64,000 nucleotides of DNA from an uncultured Bacteroidota bacterium (GCA_902793295.1 CADBDA010000008.1:1-64000), one strand, 5' to 3'. Shown: positions 33,197 through 44,509, counted from the stretch's first letter. Translations and numbers: made by a program. The notes: generated by a model from the sequence alone, not told the origin.

Positions 33197-35302
33197 ATGC
33201 ACAAAATTATCCGCATACTGCTTCCCGCCTTGCTTTGCCTGCTGGCAGCCAGCTGCAGCCAACCGGCCGCCGAGGTCGACGGATGGCAACGTTCGAAAGC
33301 CGACCGCTTGAACAAACTGGCCTTCCAACGCAGGTACTACAACGCTGAAGGAAGCGAACGCTACGCCCGTCAAGCACTGCAGTTCATCAACGACAGCCTG
33401 CCCAACTACGACAACGGCCGACTGCGGGCGTGGAACAATATCGCCACCAGCTTCTGCTTCAGAGCCATGCACGACTCCGCCATCGCCTACGTCGACTCGG
33501 TGCTGGCCTACAACGGACGCTGCTCGAACCGCGAAGTGGAACAGACACTGGCGCAACTGGTCAAGGCCAAACTGCTGCAACGCAATTGCGACATCGCGGG
33601 CTCTTACCAGATTCTGTACAATATTGAGAACTCCGGACTGCTGGAAGGCAACGAGGGCGGCATGCTCTACAACCTGGCCCGCAGCGAATTCTACATCACC
33701 ACCACAACGCTCAACTACCACTACCGCAGCAAGTCGCAATACCAGCAGGCCGAACTGCTCACCGAAATGGAACAGCGACGCGACAAACTGCGCTGCGACT
33801 ACGCCGAAGACATGTCGTTCAACTACGCGCTGGCCTACGGCTACTACTCCCTCTGCAGCGACACCGCCATGCAAGGCCGCTACCTGGGCAAAGCGCTCCA
33901 CTACTGCGCCGAGAACCTGCACCTGCTGGGCGACAGCAACCGCTTCAACACCTACCACTTGGGCGACACCTACCAGCTGCTGGGATTCATGCTGTGGTCG
34001 CGCCACATGAAAGCCTCATCGTGGCTCGACAACGCCGTCGCCCTCGACAGCATCTGCCGCTACGTCTACAACACCTTCGGTTTCGACATCGCCTCGGAAG
34101 CGGACACCACCTTCGCATTCCTGCGCGAAGCCACCTCCCTTTTCTTCCTCCACGACGACCCTTACCAGCGACTGGGCGCCATCGTGTCGACCGGCCGCTA
34201 CTGCATGGTGCGGGGCGACACCGCCACAGCTCGCAACTACTTCTACGAGGCACTTATCGACAGCACCATGCTGGGCATCGCGCCCAAATTTGAAGCCATG
34301 CTCTACGAGGGCTTCCTCACCGCCGGATGCGCCGAAAACCTGAACGAGGTGGCCCAATGGACCCGCCACGAAATCGAACTGCTCAACTATATCAAACAGA
34401 ACGAACGGGCTGATTTCATGCTGCAATTGGAACTCTCCAAGACGCGACGCGACAGCCGGCTCTTCATGATCTTCTCGGTGGTGCTGGCGGTGCTCTCGCT
34501 CGGTCTTGTGGTCACCCTCGTGCTGCTACGCCGCCGCACCAAGGCGCTGCAACGCGAGACCACAAAACTGCAACAGGCCAAACAACAGGACATCGAACGC
34601 ATCGCCAACGTGGAGACCTGCCTCTCGGTGCTGCGACACGACATCACCCCCTTCATCTCCTACCTGCAAAACGACAAGCTGCCCGACGAACTCAAACACG
34701 ACGTGACCAACCAGCTCATCCGCACCTTCGAAAACATCAAGAACTGGACCAACCTGTCGATCCCCAGCGGCCTGCAGTTCCGCGCCACCATCGTGCATCT
34801 GCAAGAACTCTTCGACCGGGTGTCGGCGAGCATCAACAACTTCCGCGGCGACGCACTCTCCATCCACTTCGTGTCCACCTCGCTGTCCGCCCACGGCGAC
34901 AACCAGTTGCTCGAAATCATGCTACGCAACCTGGTGAACAACGCCATCCAATACACCGCACAAGGCAGCATCAGCGTGTCGGCACGCCCATGGGCCGACG
35001 ACGACCACTTCGTTCAGGTCTCCATCGCCGACACCGGCTGCGGCATGTCAGCCGACGAGCTGGAGAACCTGTTCCGCACCGACAAGAAGCTGAAAACGGC
35101 CCCCACCGCCGACCACACCACCGACAACGGACTCAACATCCAGTACGGCACAGGTTTCGGACTCATCCTTTGCCGCTACATCATCAAAAAACACGACGAC
35201 AACACCCGTCGCGGCTGCCGCATCTGGGCCGAAAGCGAACCCGGCAAGGGCTCCACTTTCCACTTCCTGGTGGAACGCGGCAACGCCACTCAAAACGCAT
35301 AA
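33197..35302 (+). CDS. Membrane sensor histidine kinase with periplasmic helical repeats and a lipobox
   Basis: 701 residues. The N-terminus (HKIIRILLPALLCLLAAS-C) looks like a lipoprotein signal with Cys20. Residues 25-400 are a periplasmic TPR-like sensor, as in DUF5112/DUF5113 kinases of Bacteroidales. One transmembrane helix lies near 415-436 (FMIFSVVLAVLSLGLVVTLVLL), followed by a coiled coil. The phosphoacceptor is His481 in SVLRHDITPF. The HATPase domain has the N box NLVNNAIQYT, G1 DTGCGMS and G2 GTGFGLILCRYI. It should phosphorylate the response regulator encoded 40 bases downstream. The lipid anchor combined with a transmembrane helix is unusual. Confidence 0.85.
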   Translation: MHKIIRILLPALLCLLAASCSQPAAEVDGWQRSKADRLNKLAFQRRYYNAEGSERYARQALQFINDSLPNYDNGRLRAWNNIATSFCFRAMHDSAIAYVDSVLAYNGRCSNREVEQTLAQLVKAKLLQRNCDIAGSYQILYNIENSGLLEGNEGGMLYNLARSEFYITTTTLNYHYRSKSQYQQAELLTEMEQRRDKLRCDYAEDMSFNYALAYGYYSLCSDTAMQGRYLGKALHYCAENLHLLGDSNRFNTYHLGDTYQLLGFMLWSRHMKASSWLDNAVALDSICRYVYNTFGFDIASEADTTFAFLREATSLFFLHDDPYQRLGAIVSTGRYCMVRGDTATARNYFYEALIDSTMLGIAPKFEAMLYEGFLTAGCAENLNEVAQWTRHEIELLNYIKQNERADFMLQLELSKTRRDSRLFMIFSVVLAVLSLGLVVTLVLLRRRTKALQRETTKLQQAKQQDIERIANVETCLSVLRHDITPFISYLQNDKLPDELKHDVTNQLIRTFENIKNWTNLSIPSGLQFRATIVHLQELFDRVSASINNFRGDALSIHFVSTSLSAHGDNQLLEIMLRNLVNNAIQYTAQGSISVSARPWADDDHFVQVSIADTGCGMSADELENLFRTDKKLKTAPTADHTTDNGLNIQYGTGFGLILCRYIIKKHDDNTRRGCRIWAESEPGKGSTFHFLVERGNATQNA

Positions 35303-35342
35303 AAATTAGATAGTATATAACCATACAAAAACGCCAAAACCC

Positions 35343-36176
35343 ATGTCCGACCAGATAACCGTGATGATTGTCGACGACGAACCGCTCATCCGCAAAGCCA
35401 TCAAATATGAACTCAACGAGCGCCACGAACGCGTGGACTGCCGCACGAACGACGACGGCGAAGTACAATCGAAAGAGGTCGTCGTGCTCGACACCTTCGC
35501 CAGCGGACCCCAACTCTTTGCCGCACTCAACAATCCGCTGCAACAGCGCCCCGACTACCTGCTCGTCGACATGGAGTTCCAAGGCGAACCCACCGGCGGC
35601 ATCTTCATCACCGAACGCATTCGCCGCCAGTACAAAAACAGCGAGGACGGCGACATCAAAATCATCATCCTCTCAGGCCGCTTCGACAACCCCCTGCCCA
35701 GTGAAACCAACCGGCAGCAAAGGGTCAAAGAAATAGGTAGCGTGGTCTTCGAAGCCCTCCACAAGGGAGCCAACGCCTTCGTCAGCAAAAACGCCACGGG
35801 CGGTTTCTCCATCGAAAACATCCTCCACGCCATCGCCTGTCTGGAACGTGGCGAACAGTACTATTTCAACTACCCCGTCATGCTCACCCTCAAAGAGGCC
35901 GCCGAATGCTATATCGAACAGGAGCGCCACGAAACGGTCGACGCCAGCATCAGCGACGAGGAACGCGAAATACTGCTGCTCGAAGCCGCCGGATGCACCG
36001 CTCAGGAAATCGCCATGCGCCTCACCCAATGGAACGAGAGCGACAAGTCCATCCAGGAGAAACAGAAAGAGCTGTCGCGCAAATTCAACATCGTCAACAA
36101 GTCGGGCGCCCGCATCGCCAAAGCGCTCCAACACCACATCATCAGCGCCGACCAAATCCATTACCTGAAACGCTGA
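35343..36176 (+). CDS. Response regulator with LuxR-like DNA-binding domain
   Basis: 277 residues. The REC domain opens VMIVDDEPLIRKAI and carries the phosphorylated Asp76 in LLVDMEF. There is an insertion before Asp76 compared with ordinary REC domains (RTNDDGEVQSKEVVVLDTFAS). The output domain has the LuxR/GerE-like helix-turn-helix SDEEREILLLEAAGCTAQEIAMRL, followed by KELSRKFNIVNKSGARI. It pairs with the upstream kinase, and the target genes are unknown. The architecture resembles Bacteroidales regulators labelled DUF5932. Confidence 0.85.
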   Translation: MSDQITVMIVDDEPLIRKAIKYELNERHERVDCRTNDDGEVQSKEVVVLDTFASGPQLFAALNNPLQQRPDYLLVDMEFQGEPTGGIFITERIRRQYKNSEDGDIKIIILSGRFDNPLPSETNRQQRVKEIGSVVFEALHKGANAFVSKNATGGFSIENILHAIACLERGEQYYFNYPVMLTLKEAAECYIEQERHETVDASISDEEREILLLEAAGCTAQEIAMRLTQWNESDKSIQEKQKELSRKFNIVNKSGARIAKALQHHIISADQIHYLKR

Positions 36177-36292
36177 CACTCTCCACTTCTCAGCCTTTTT
36201 TTGAGGGGACCTCGACACAATAATAGCCCCCTAACAACGTTACTCCTCACAACCAAAAATAAAAAAACACAACTCTCAACAACCCCCACACC

Positions 36293-37849
36293 ATGCGTTA
36301 CGAAGTTGATTTCCTCGTCATCGGTTCCGGCATTGCGGGACTCAGTTTCGCCCTCAAAGTGGCCCCCTACGGCAAAGTATGCATCCTCACCAAAGGCGAC
36401 GCCTCGGAAGGCTCCACAAAATACGCCCAAGGTGGCATCGCCGCCGTCATGTACGACACCGACAGTTTCGACAAGCACATCGCCGACACCCTCGTAGCCG
36501 GTGACGGCATCTGCGACCGCGAAGTCGTCGAAATGACCATCCGCGAAGCCCCCGAACGCATCCAAGAACTGGTGCAGTACGGCGTCAACTTCGACATGGG
36601 TAGCGGCGGCCGCTTCGACCTGCACCGCGAAGGCGGACACTCCGAATTTCGCATACTCCACCATAAGGACAACACCGGAGCCGAAATAGAACGCGGCCTG
36701 CTGCAGGCCATCCACGACCACCCTAACATCGAACTGAAGGAGAACCAGTTCGCCATCGATCTCATCACCCAGCACCACCTCGGCCAACGCGTCACCAAAC
36801 ACACCCCCGACATCGACTGCTACGGCGTCTATGCACTCAACTGCAAAACCAACGAAATCGACACCTACCTGGCCAAAGTGACACTGCTGGCCACCGGCGG
36901 CATGGGCAACGTCTACACCACCACCACCACACCCATCATCTCCACCGGTGACGGCGTAGCTATGGTGCACCGCGCTCGTGGCGTATTGAAGGACCTCGAA
37001 TTCATGCAGTTCCACCCCACCAGCCTCTACAACCCCACCGAAAAACCCGCCTTCCTCATCACCGAGGCCATGCGCGGCGCCGGTGCCATCCTCAAAGACC
37101 GCAACGGCAAGGAATTCATGCAGAAATACGACAAACGCCTCTCATTGGCGCCCCGCGACATCGTGGCACGCGCCATCGACAACGAGATGAAGCAGGCGGG
37201 CGTCGAATACCTCTACCTCGACGCCCGCGGCATCGGCAAGGAGGAGCTCATCAACGGATTCCCCACCATCTATGCAAAATGCCTCGAGGTGGGCATCAAC
37301 ATCACCAAGGAGATGATTCCCGTCCGTCCCGCCGCCCACTACCAGTGCGGAGGCATCAAAGTCGACAAGCGCGGACAATCGAGCATCCACCACCTCTACG
37401 CCGCCGGCGAATGTTCATGCACCGGTCTGCATGGCGGCAACCGACTGGCCAGCAACTCGCTGCTCGAAGCCGCCGTCTACGCCCACAATGCGGCTATGGA
37501 TGCCATCGAGAAAATCAAAACAACCTCCATCTGCCAGCAGGTGCCCGATTGGAATGCCGAAGGCATGGTGCTCAACGAGGAAATGATCCTCATCACTCAA
37601 ACCAAGAAAGAGTTGCAGGAAATCATGACCAACTATGTGGGTATCGTCCGCAGCGACCTGCGTCTGCGACGCGCTTTCGACCGCCTCAACCTCATCTTCC
37701 GCGAAACGGAGGAACTCTACAACCGCAGCGTCCTTACCGAAGAACTCTCCGAACTGCGCAACCTCATTGCCTGCGCCTACCTCATCATCAAACAGGCTAT
37801 GGCTCGCCGCGAAAACGTCGGTCTGCACTATTCCATCGACTTGGTCTGA
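36293..37849 (+). CDS. nadB: L-aspartate oxidase
   Basis: 518 residues, flavoprotein of the succinate dehydrogenase/fumarate reductase flavoprotein group. FAD-binding motif VIGSGIAGLSFALK at residues 6-19, KYAQGGIAAVMY near 45, HREGGHSEFRILHHKDNTG, EFMQFHPTSLYNP, and the GGNRLASNSLLEA C-terminal FAD contact. It oxidises aspartate to iminoaspartate in NAD synthesis, and in anaerobes fumarate can serve as acceptor. nadA and nadC are not adjacent. A terminator follows at 37876. Confidence 0.95.
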   Translation: MRYEVDFLVIGSGIAGLSFALKVAPYGKVCILTKGDASEGSTKYAQGGIAAVMYDTDSFDKHIADTLVAGDGICDREVVEMTIREAPERIQELVQYGVNFDMGSGGRFDLHREGGHSEFRILHHKDNTGAEIERGLLQAIHDHPNIELKENQFAIDLITQHHLGQRVTKHTPDIDCYGVYALNCKTNEIDTYLAKVTLLATGGMGNVYTTTTTPIISTGDGVAMVHRARGVLKDLEFMQFHPTSLYNPTEKPAFLITEAMRGAGAILKDRNGKEFMQKYDKRLSLAPRDIVARAIDNEMKQAGVEYLYLDARGIGKEELINGFPTIYAKCLEVGINITKEMIPVRPAAHYQCGGIKVDKRGQSSIHHLYAAGECSCTGLHGGNRLASNSLLEAAVYAHNAAMDAIEKIKTTSICQQVPDWNAEGMVLNEEMILITQTKKELQEIMTNYVGIVRSDLRLRRAFDRLNLIFRETEELYNRSVLTEELSELRNLIACAYLIIKQAMARRENVGLHYSIDLV

Positions 37850-37875
37850 CAAAATATATTTGAATAATAGGATAT

Positions 37876-37910
37876 GAGATTTCACCTTCTGGTGGAATCT
37901 CTTTTTTTTT
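37876..37910 (+). terminator. Terminator of nadB
   Basis: Stem of about 11 pairs (37876-37886 with 37891-37901), loop TTCT, followed by nine T residues. Confidence 0.9.
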
Positions 37911-38070
37911 ACCACACACTCTTCGCTCCTTTCAGCCCGTCCACTCCCCATTCGGCCTGCACCCACACTATCAGCCTTTGCATGTCGCCAAAACGTCATC
38001 CAAACTGCCGATTGTAAAATATACATCGCTTGCGACATATATTAATAAAAGTTAAATATCAAATATTTAC

Positions 38071-38100
38071 TTTGTATATTAGAAATAATTTGTATTTTTG
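38071..38100 (+). promoter_or_regulatory. Promoter of the ferritin-like gene
   Basis: TTTG (38071-38074), an 18-base spacer and TATTTTTG (38093-38100), 46 bases upstream of the ATG. Confidence 0.7.
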
Positions 38101-38145
38101 CATCGTGTACGATATAATTAATTAATCAGATAAAACATTCAAATC

Positions 38146-38601
38146 ATGGACTTTACAACAACATTGAAGACATCACAGATGATTGTGAACGAACTGACCA
38201 CTGGCGCTTACGTGCACAAAATGCAAGGACTGCTTTTCAAATCGCAGGGGTTCGACAAATTAGGTCAGAAATACCTGGACCACTACGCCGAAGAGATGGA
38301 ATGGGTCGAAAAGTATGCCAACCGGATGATGGATTTGGGTTACGTACCCGAGGTCGATATCACCAAAAAATGCCATCTGATTGAGGACGCTAAAGCCTAT
38401 ATCGAAGCTGACCTCGCCATTCAGCGCGAAGGTGTCGAAAATCTCTACAAACTGATGCCCGCTCTGGCCAACGACCCGACCACCTACGACATCACCAAGG
38501 CCTATCTGGCCGACGAAGAGGAGGACCTCTACTGGAGCGAAGAGCAACTGGACCTCATAGCCAAAATCGGCATGCAGAACTGGTTGATGAGACAAATGTA
38601 A
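38146..38601 (+). CDS. Ferritin-like (bacterioferritin-type) protein
   Basis: 151 residues forming a four-helix ferritin-like bundle: KTSQMIVNELTTGAYVHKMQGLLFKSQGF, LDHYAEEMEWVEKYANRMMDLG (EE..H/W iron ligands), EADLAIQREGVENLYKL, and LADEEEDLYWSEEQLDLIAKIG with EE...W at the ligand position. Similar to bacterioferritins of Bacteroidales, which store iron and consume oxidants. The first gene of an oxidative-stress group that continues with glutathione peroxidase and an OhrR-type regulator. Confidence 0.8.
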   Translation: MDFTTTLKTSQMIVNELTTGAYVHKMQGLLFKSQGFDKLGQKYLDHYAEEMEWVEKYANRMMDLGYVPEVDITKKCHLIEDAKAYIEADLAIQREGVENLYKLMPALANDPTTYDITKAYLADEEEDLYWSEEQLDLIAKIGMQNWLMRQM

Positions 38602-38767
38602 GCATCTACGCCACAAACTGTTGTCCAACAGCCAAAACAGTAAAGGACAACCGTCCGAATGACCGCCCAACAACTCTTTTGCATAAAAGCATCGAAAAAA
38701 AGAACTCACATGGGGCTGCAAGCAAGTATCGTACCCTACAATGCCGTCCCCTCACAAAAAATAGAAT

Positions 38768-39325
38768 ATGAACATTTACGACTTCAAAGCCATTGCCAGC
38801 AATGGCAAAGAGATAGACTTCAAAGAATTTGAAGGCAAAGTGCTGCTCATCGTCAATACCGCCAGCAAGTGTGGATTCACACCGCAGTTCGACGGACTCG
38901 AGAAACTCAACGAGCAATATCGCGATAAGGGACTTGTCATCATCGGTTTCCCCTGCAACCAGTTCGCCGAGCAGGATCCGGGTAGCGACGGTGAAATTCA
39001 GGAATTCTGCCGCGTCAATTATGGCGTCACATTCCAAATCATGAAGAAAATTGATGTCAACGGTCCCGAAGCACACCCCATCTTCGAATATCTGAAAGCA
39101 CAAGCACCCAGCGAAGAGGTGAAAGGGCTCAAGGCAAAAGCTGCCACCGCCCTCTTCAGCAAGATTAGCAAATCTGTCGAGAAAGAAAGCGACATCAAAT
39201 GGAATTTCACCAAATTCCTCATCTCGCGCGACGGCAACACCATCAAACGCTACGCCCCCACCACCGAACCGTCAAAATTTGAAAACGACATTGTGACCGA
39301 ACTGGACAAATGTACCAACAACTGA
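38768..39325 (+). CDS. Glutathione peroxidase-family thiol peroxidase
   Basis: 185 residues. Peroxidatic Cys35 in [12 protein letters not shown], then [22 protein letters not shown] containing the resolving-type Cys and the conserved Gln, and [14 protein letters not shown] with the Trp-Asn pair of the family. In bacteria these enzymes generally use thioredoxin rather than glutathione to reduce hydroperoxides. No selenocysteine. Its last 16 bases overlap the start of the OhrR-like gene. Confidence 0.92.
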   Translation: MNIYDFKAIASNGKEIDFKEFEGKVLLIVNTASKCGFTPQFDGLEKLNEQYRDKGLVIIGFPCNQFAEQDPGSDGEIQEFCRVNYGVTFQIMKKIDVNGPEAHPIFEYLKAQAPSEEVKGLKAKAATALFSKISKSVEKESDIKWNFTKFLISRDGNTIKRYAPTTEPSKFENDIVTELDKCTNN

Positions 39326-39747
39326 AACTGGATAATCAGCTCTGCTTCAAACTCTACACCGCATCGAGACTGGTCACGCAAGCCTACCACCCGCTGCTGC
39401 ATCCGCTGGGCATCACCTATCCTCAATACCTGGTGCTGATGGTGCTGTGGGAGCAAGACAATCGGATGGTGAGCGAAATTGCCGAGCGACTGCTGCTCGA
39501 CACTAACACCGTCACGCCGCTGTTGCAACGCATGGAGCGTGACGGACTGGTGGTTCGCACCAAAGGGGCCGTCGACGGACGTCAGCGTATGGTGTCGCTC
39601 ACCAAACGGGGCCGTCAGCTGGAAGAGCAGGCCAAAGAAGTGCCCCACTGCATGTCAGCTCAATGGAAACTGCCGGACATGGACGAAGAAAAATTTATCG
39701 AATTCGCCAAAACGCTCGACAGCATGATAGCGTTGATGCAACGCTGA
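39310..39747 (+). CDS. MarR/OhrR-family redox-sensing repressor
   Basis: 145 residues. MarR winged helix with [46 protein letters not shown] and the wing R.....[17 protein letters not shown]. The sensing Cys12 ([12 protein letters not shown]) sits in the same place as the reactive cysteine of OhrR, which derepresses peroxidase genes on organic hydroperoxide oxidation. The gene overlaps the end of the glutathione peroxidase gene, so a direct regulatory link is likely. No palindromic operator was located with confidence. Confidence 0.85.
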   Translation: MYQQLKLDNQLCFKLYTASRLVTQAYHPLLHPLGITYPQYLVLMVLWEQDNRMVSEIAERLLLDTNTVTPLLQRMERDGLVVRTKGAVDGRQRMVSLTKRGRQLEEQAKEVPHCMSAQWKLPDMDEEKFIEFAKTLDSMIALMQR

Positions 39748-39784
39748 AAGGTATCAATAAAAGGAACACGATAGGCACAGGCTT

Positions 39785-40954
39785 TTATTCCAAGGCCTGT
39801 GCCAGTCGTTCCAGGGCCTCGGTCAGCATGGCGCGCGGGCAGCCCAAATTCAGACGGAAGCAGCAACGAAAGGCCTCACCGCCAAAGGTGGTCCCATCGT
39901 TTAGCGCCAACCGAGCCTTGTTGACGATGCGGTCGGCCAGGTCGTCATGTGTCATTCCATAAGCCGAAAAATCCAGCCATGCCAGATAGGAGGCTTCCGG
40001 TAGCAAAACAGAGACCCGAGGCATATGCTCGGAAAGAAAGGTGCGAAGCGCAGCAACATTCGCGGCAAGATAGTCCACCATCTGGCGACGCCACTCCTCT
40101 CCCTGGCTGAAGGCGGCTTCAGCGCCGACAAAGGCAAAGATATTGCCACCGGCTACGCCCATGCCGTCCAGCCATCCGAAGAAACGACGGCGCAACGCAG
40201 GGTCGGCCACATAACAGGTCGAACTGCCCAATCCGGCGATATTGAACGTTTTGCTGGGCGCCATAAATGTCAATGAATGGCGACGGGCCGCTTCGCTCAC
40301 CGTGCTGTAGCTCACATGGCTATGACCTGGCAAGGTCATATCGGCATGAATCTCGTCCGAAACCACCGTCAGTCCATGCCGATCGCAGATGTCGGCCACC
40401 CGCGCTAGCACTTCGGCTCCCCACACCGTTCCAGCTGGATTGTGGGGGTTGGAAAGAATCAGCATCTTGCATCGGGCGGCGCGACGCTCAAAATCGCTAA
40501 AGTCGATGGCAAACCGGCCATCCTTGACAAGTAGCGGACTGCATTCCACTTGCCGGCCGCAGGCCGTAGGCAGATTGAGGAACGGCGGATAGACCGGCGT
40601 GGTCACCAGCACCTTGTCGCCCGGCTGGGTCAGCGACAGCAGCGCATAGGCGATACCCGCAACTATACCCGGAATAAAATGCAATTCCGACGACTCGGCA
40701 TCAATGGCATAATGAGTCTGCAGCCACTGTCGCAACGCGTCGGTATACGCCGCCGGGACGGTGGCATACCCCAGCACCTCGTGGTTGCAGCGATTCCGGA
40801 GGGCATCCATCACAAAATCAGGCGAACGGAAATCCATGTCTGCCACCCACATAGGCAGCAGATCGTCACGCCCATAGAGCGTCTTCATCAGGTCATATTT
40901 CACACAATCCGTACCCCGACGTTGAATCGGGCGGTCAAAATCATATTTCTTCAT
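39785..40954 (-). CDS. MalY/PatB-family cystathionine beta-lyase (PLP aminotransferase fold I)
   Basis: 389 residues. Opens DFDRPIQRRGTDCVKYD, then LPMWVADMDFRSPDFV (typical MalY/PatB entry), IPGIVAGIAYALLSLTQPGD, LILSNPHNPAGTVWG, VVSDEIHADMTLPGHSH and the PLP lysine context MAPSKTFNIAGLGSS. It cleaves the C-S bond of cystathionine or cysteine, releasing sulfide-type products. Cytosolic. No clear promoter was found upstream on this strand. The 287 bases to atpE hold the divergent atp promoter. Confidence 0.9.
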   Translation of the reverse strand: MKKYDFDRPIQRRGTDCVKYDLMKTLYGRDDLLPMWVADMDFRSPDFVMDALRNRCNHEVLGYATVPAAYTDALRQWLQTHYAIDAESSELHFIPGIVAGIAYALLSLTQPGDKVLVTTPVYPPFLNLPTACGRQVECSPLLVKDGRFAIDFSDFERRAARCKMLILSNPHNPAGTVWGAEVLARVADICDRHGLTVVSDEIHADMTLPGHSHVSYSTVSEAARRHSLTFMAPSKTFNIAGLGSSTCYVADPALRRRFFGWLDGMGVAGGNIFAFVGAEAAFSQGEEWRRQMVDYLAANVAALRTFLSEHMPRVSVLLPEASYLAWLDFSAYGMTHDDLADRIVNKARLALNDGTTFGGEAFRCCFRLNLGCPRAMLTEALERLAQALE

Positions 40955-41137
40955 GATGCAATTTCAATTTGAGAGACAAAACAATGATGCCTATTTGGCA
41001 GTCCAACAACAGATAACTGCAAAAAAAGAAAAATATTGCGCCATATAAACAACTAAAAAAGAGCATCCTAAACCATAAGCCCGTATTTTGGACGCTTTTT
41101 CGGCGCAGTTTTTTCGGAATAATTGAAAAAATATGCG

Positions 41138-41145
41138 TAAATTTG
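41138..41145 (+). promoter_or_regulatory. -7 promoter element of the atpEFHAG operon
   Basis: TAAATTTG, an exact TAnnTTTG, 96 bases upstream of the atpE ATG. The nearest TTG upstream is too close for a standard -33. Confidence 0.5.
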
Positions 41146-41235
41146 CAAGTTTTAAATCAAAAAATGCCAAAAAACACATTTTTTTAGCATTCAGCAATTT
41201 AAGAAACAAAACTATTATTAACAATTAAAATATAA

Positions 41236-41502
<267 letters not shown>

Positions 41503-41503
41503 A

Positions 41504-41564
41504 GAAAACGGCAGAAACACGGCATGATGCCGTGAGCGATGGGCTCCGGCATCACGCCGTTTTC
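41504..41564 (+). promoter_or_regulatory. Structured atpE-atpF intergenic RNA element
   Basis: The outer stem GAAAACGGC/GCCGTTTTC (41504-41512 with 41556-41564) starts 1 base after the atpE stop. It encloses a hairpin from CACGGCAT/ATGCCGTG (41518-41534) and a weaker GATG/CATC arm, giving a three-way-junction-like fold with no T-tract. Likely an mRNA-stabilising or partial-termination element that raises subunit c yield. Confidence 0.5.
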
Positions 41565-41659
41565 AAGACCTCAGAACAACGCAATCAAACGAAGAACAAT
41601 ACTGACGTCGGCCCCTTTCAAGGACTCCGGCCGATGCCTCAAACCAGTCATAAACAACC

Positions 41660-42160
41660 ATGAACAACCCCTTAGTCAGTCCCGGATTAGGTGTCATCGT
41701 ATGGATGCTTGTATCCTTCGGCATTTTGGTCTTCATCCTGATGAAATGGGGATGGCCCGCCATCCTCAAGGCACTCAATGAACGCGAAAAAGCCATCAGC
41801 GACGCCCTTAACGTCGCCGAAAAAACCAAAGCCGAGATGTCGAACCTGAAAGCACAGAACGAAGAGCTGCTCAAACAGGCCAAACAGGAACGCGACGAAA
41901 TACTGCGCAACGCCCGCGCCACCAGCGACCAAATCGTGGAAGACGCCCGCATCAAAGCCACCGCCGAAGCCGACCGTATCGTCGAAAACGCCCGCGAGAA
42001 CATCAACTACGAGAAACTCAAGGCCATGCACGACCTGAAAAACCAAATCGCCAACCTCTCCATCGAGATTGCCGAAAAACTCCTCCAGGCCGAACTCTCC
42101 GACAAGCAGAAAGCCAACGACTTTATCAAGCAGGAGATCGACAAAGCCCATCTCAACTAA
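41660..42160 (+). CDS. atpF: ATP synthase F0 subunit b
   Basis: 166 residues. One N-terminal transmembrane helix (LGVIVWMLVSFGILVFILMKWGWPAIL, residues 8-34) is followed by a long alanine/charge-rich coiled coil (residues 40-165) that forms the peripheral stalk. The ILKAL.ER....D.L..AE motif is typical of subunit b. Probably one b subunit type, since no b' gene is seen. Confidence 0.93.
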   Translation: MNNPLVSPGLGVIVWMLVSFGILVFILMKWGWPAILKALNEREKAISDALNVAEKTKAEMSNLKAQNEELLKQAKQERDEILRNARATSDQIVEDARIKATAEADRIVENARENINYEKLKAMHDLKNQIANLSIEIAEKLLQAELSDKQKANDFIKQEIDKAHLN

Positions 42161-42249
42161 GTCCGCCCTCCCCCACAACGCTGCCGTCCTATCAACCGAC
42201 GGACAGCACCGACGGACCAATCATCAACATCCAACCCCATTCTTGCAAA

Positions 42250-42807
42250 GTGGAAGACTACAGAATCAACATCAATTACGCCAAAGCGCTCTTCCTGGTC
42301 GCCGCCGAGACAGGCCAACTCGAACCCGTCAATGCCGACATTCGACTGGTGCGCCAGGTGTGCATCGAGAACCATATCCTCAATGTGGTGATGGCCAATC
42401 CGGTGATACGCGAAGACAAGAAGGTGGCCATTCTCAACGACCTCTACGCCGAAAGGGTATGCCGGGTCACCAGCCTCTTCCTCACCTTCGTCGTCAAAAA
42501 ACGCCGCGCCATCAACCTCAAAGGCATCGCCGACGCCTTCATCGACCTATACCGCAGCAACCATAATATCGTACTCTCCAAGCTGGTCACCGCCGTCGAC
42601 CCCGACAGCGCCACCTTGGACGCCGTACGCCAGGCGGTGGGCGAACACACCCACATGGAAGTGGAACTGGAACACACGGTCGACCCCTCCATCCTGGGCG
42701 GCTTCAGCGTCAGCTTCAACAACAACATGTATGACGCCCGGCTCTCCTCTCAGATGGCCAAACTGCGTAAAGAATTCAGCAAAAACGTCTACGAAAGCAA
42801 ACTCTAG
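42250..42807 (+). CDS. atpH: ATP synthase F1 subunit delta
   Basis: 185 residues from GTG 42250. Opens NINYAKALFLVAAETGQ (the Y..AL...A family start) and ends with the conserved beta-rich part ILGGFSVSFNNNMYDARLSSQMAKLRKEF. It attaches the peripheral stalk to F1. The GTG start was chosen as the first in-frame codon giving the normal delta N-terminus; the 89 bases from atpF hold no other gene. Confidence 0.92.
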   Translation: MEDYRININYAKALFLVAAETGQLEPVNADIRLVRQVCIENHILNVVMANPVIREDKKVAILNDLYAERVCRVTSLFLTFVVKKRRAINLKGIADAFIDLYRSNHNIVLSKLVTAVDPDSATLDAVRQAVGEHTHMEVELEHTVDPSILGGFSVSFNNNMYDARLSSQMAKLRKEFSKNVYESKL

Positions 42808-42866
42808 CCGCAAGCCTCATCCGCCCAAGGCTTCCATTCATTCAGTAATCATACAATCACAACGAT

Positions 42867-44447
<1,581 letters not shown>

Positions 44448-44455
44448 TGCTGACA

Positions 44456-44484
44456 GCTGAAGACTGGAGCCACCAGTCTTCAGC
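44456..44484 (+). promoter_or_regulatory. Perfect hairpin between atpA and atpG
   Basis: GCTGAAGACTGG (44456-44467) and CCAGTCTTCAGC (44473-44484) form 12 perfect pairs with loop AGCCA. There is no T-tract, so it is an intra-operon RNA processing or stability element rather than a terminator. Confidence 0.6.
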
Positions 44485-44509
44485 CGTCATTAATTCAAAC
44501 TGAACCCTA

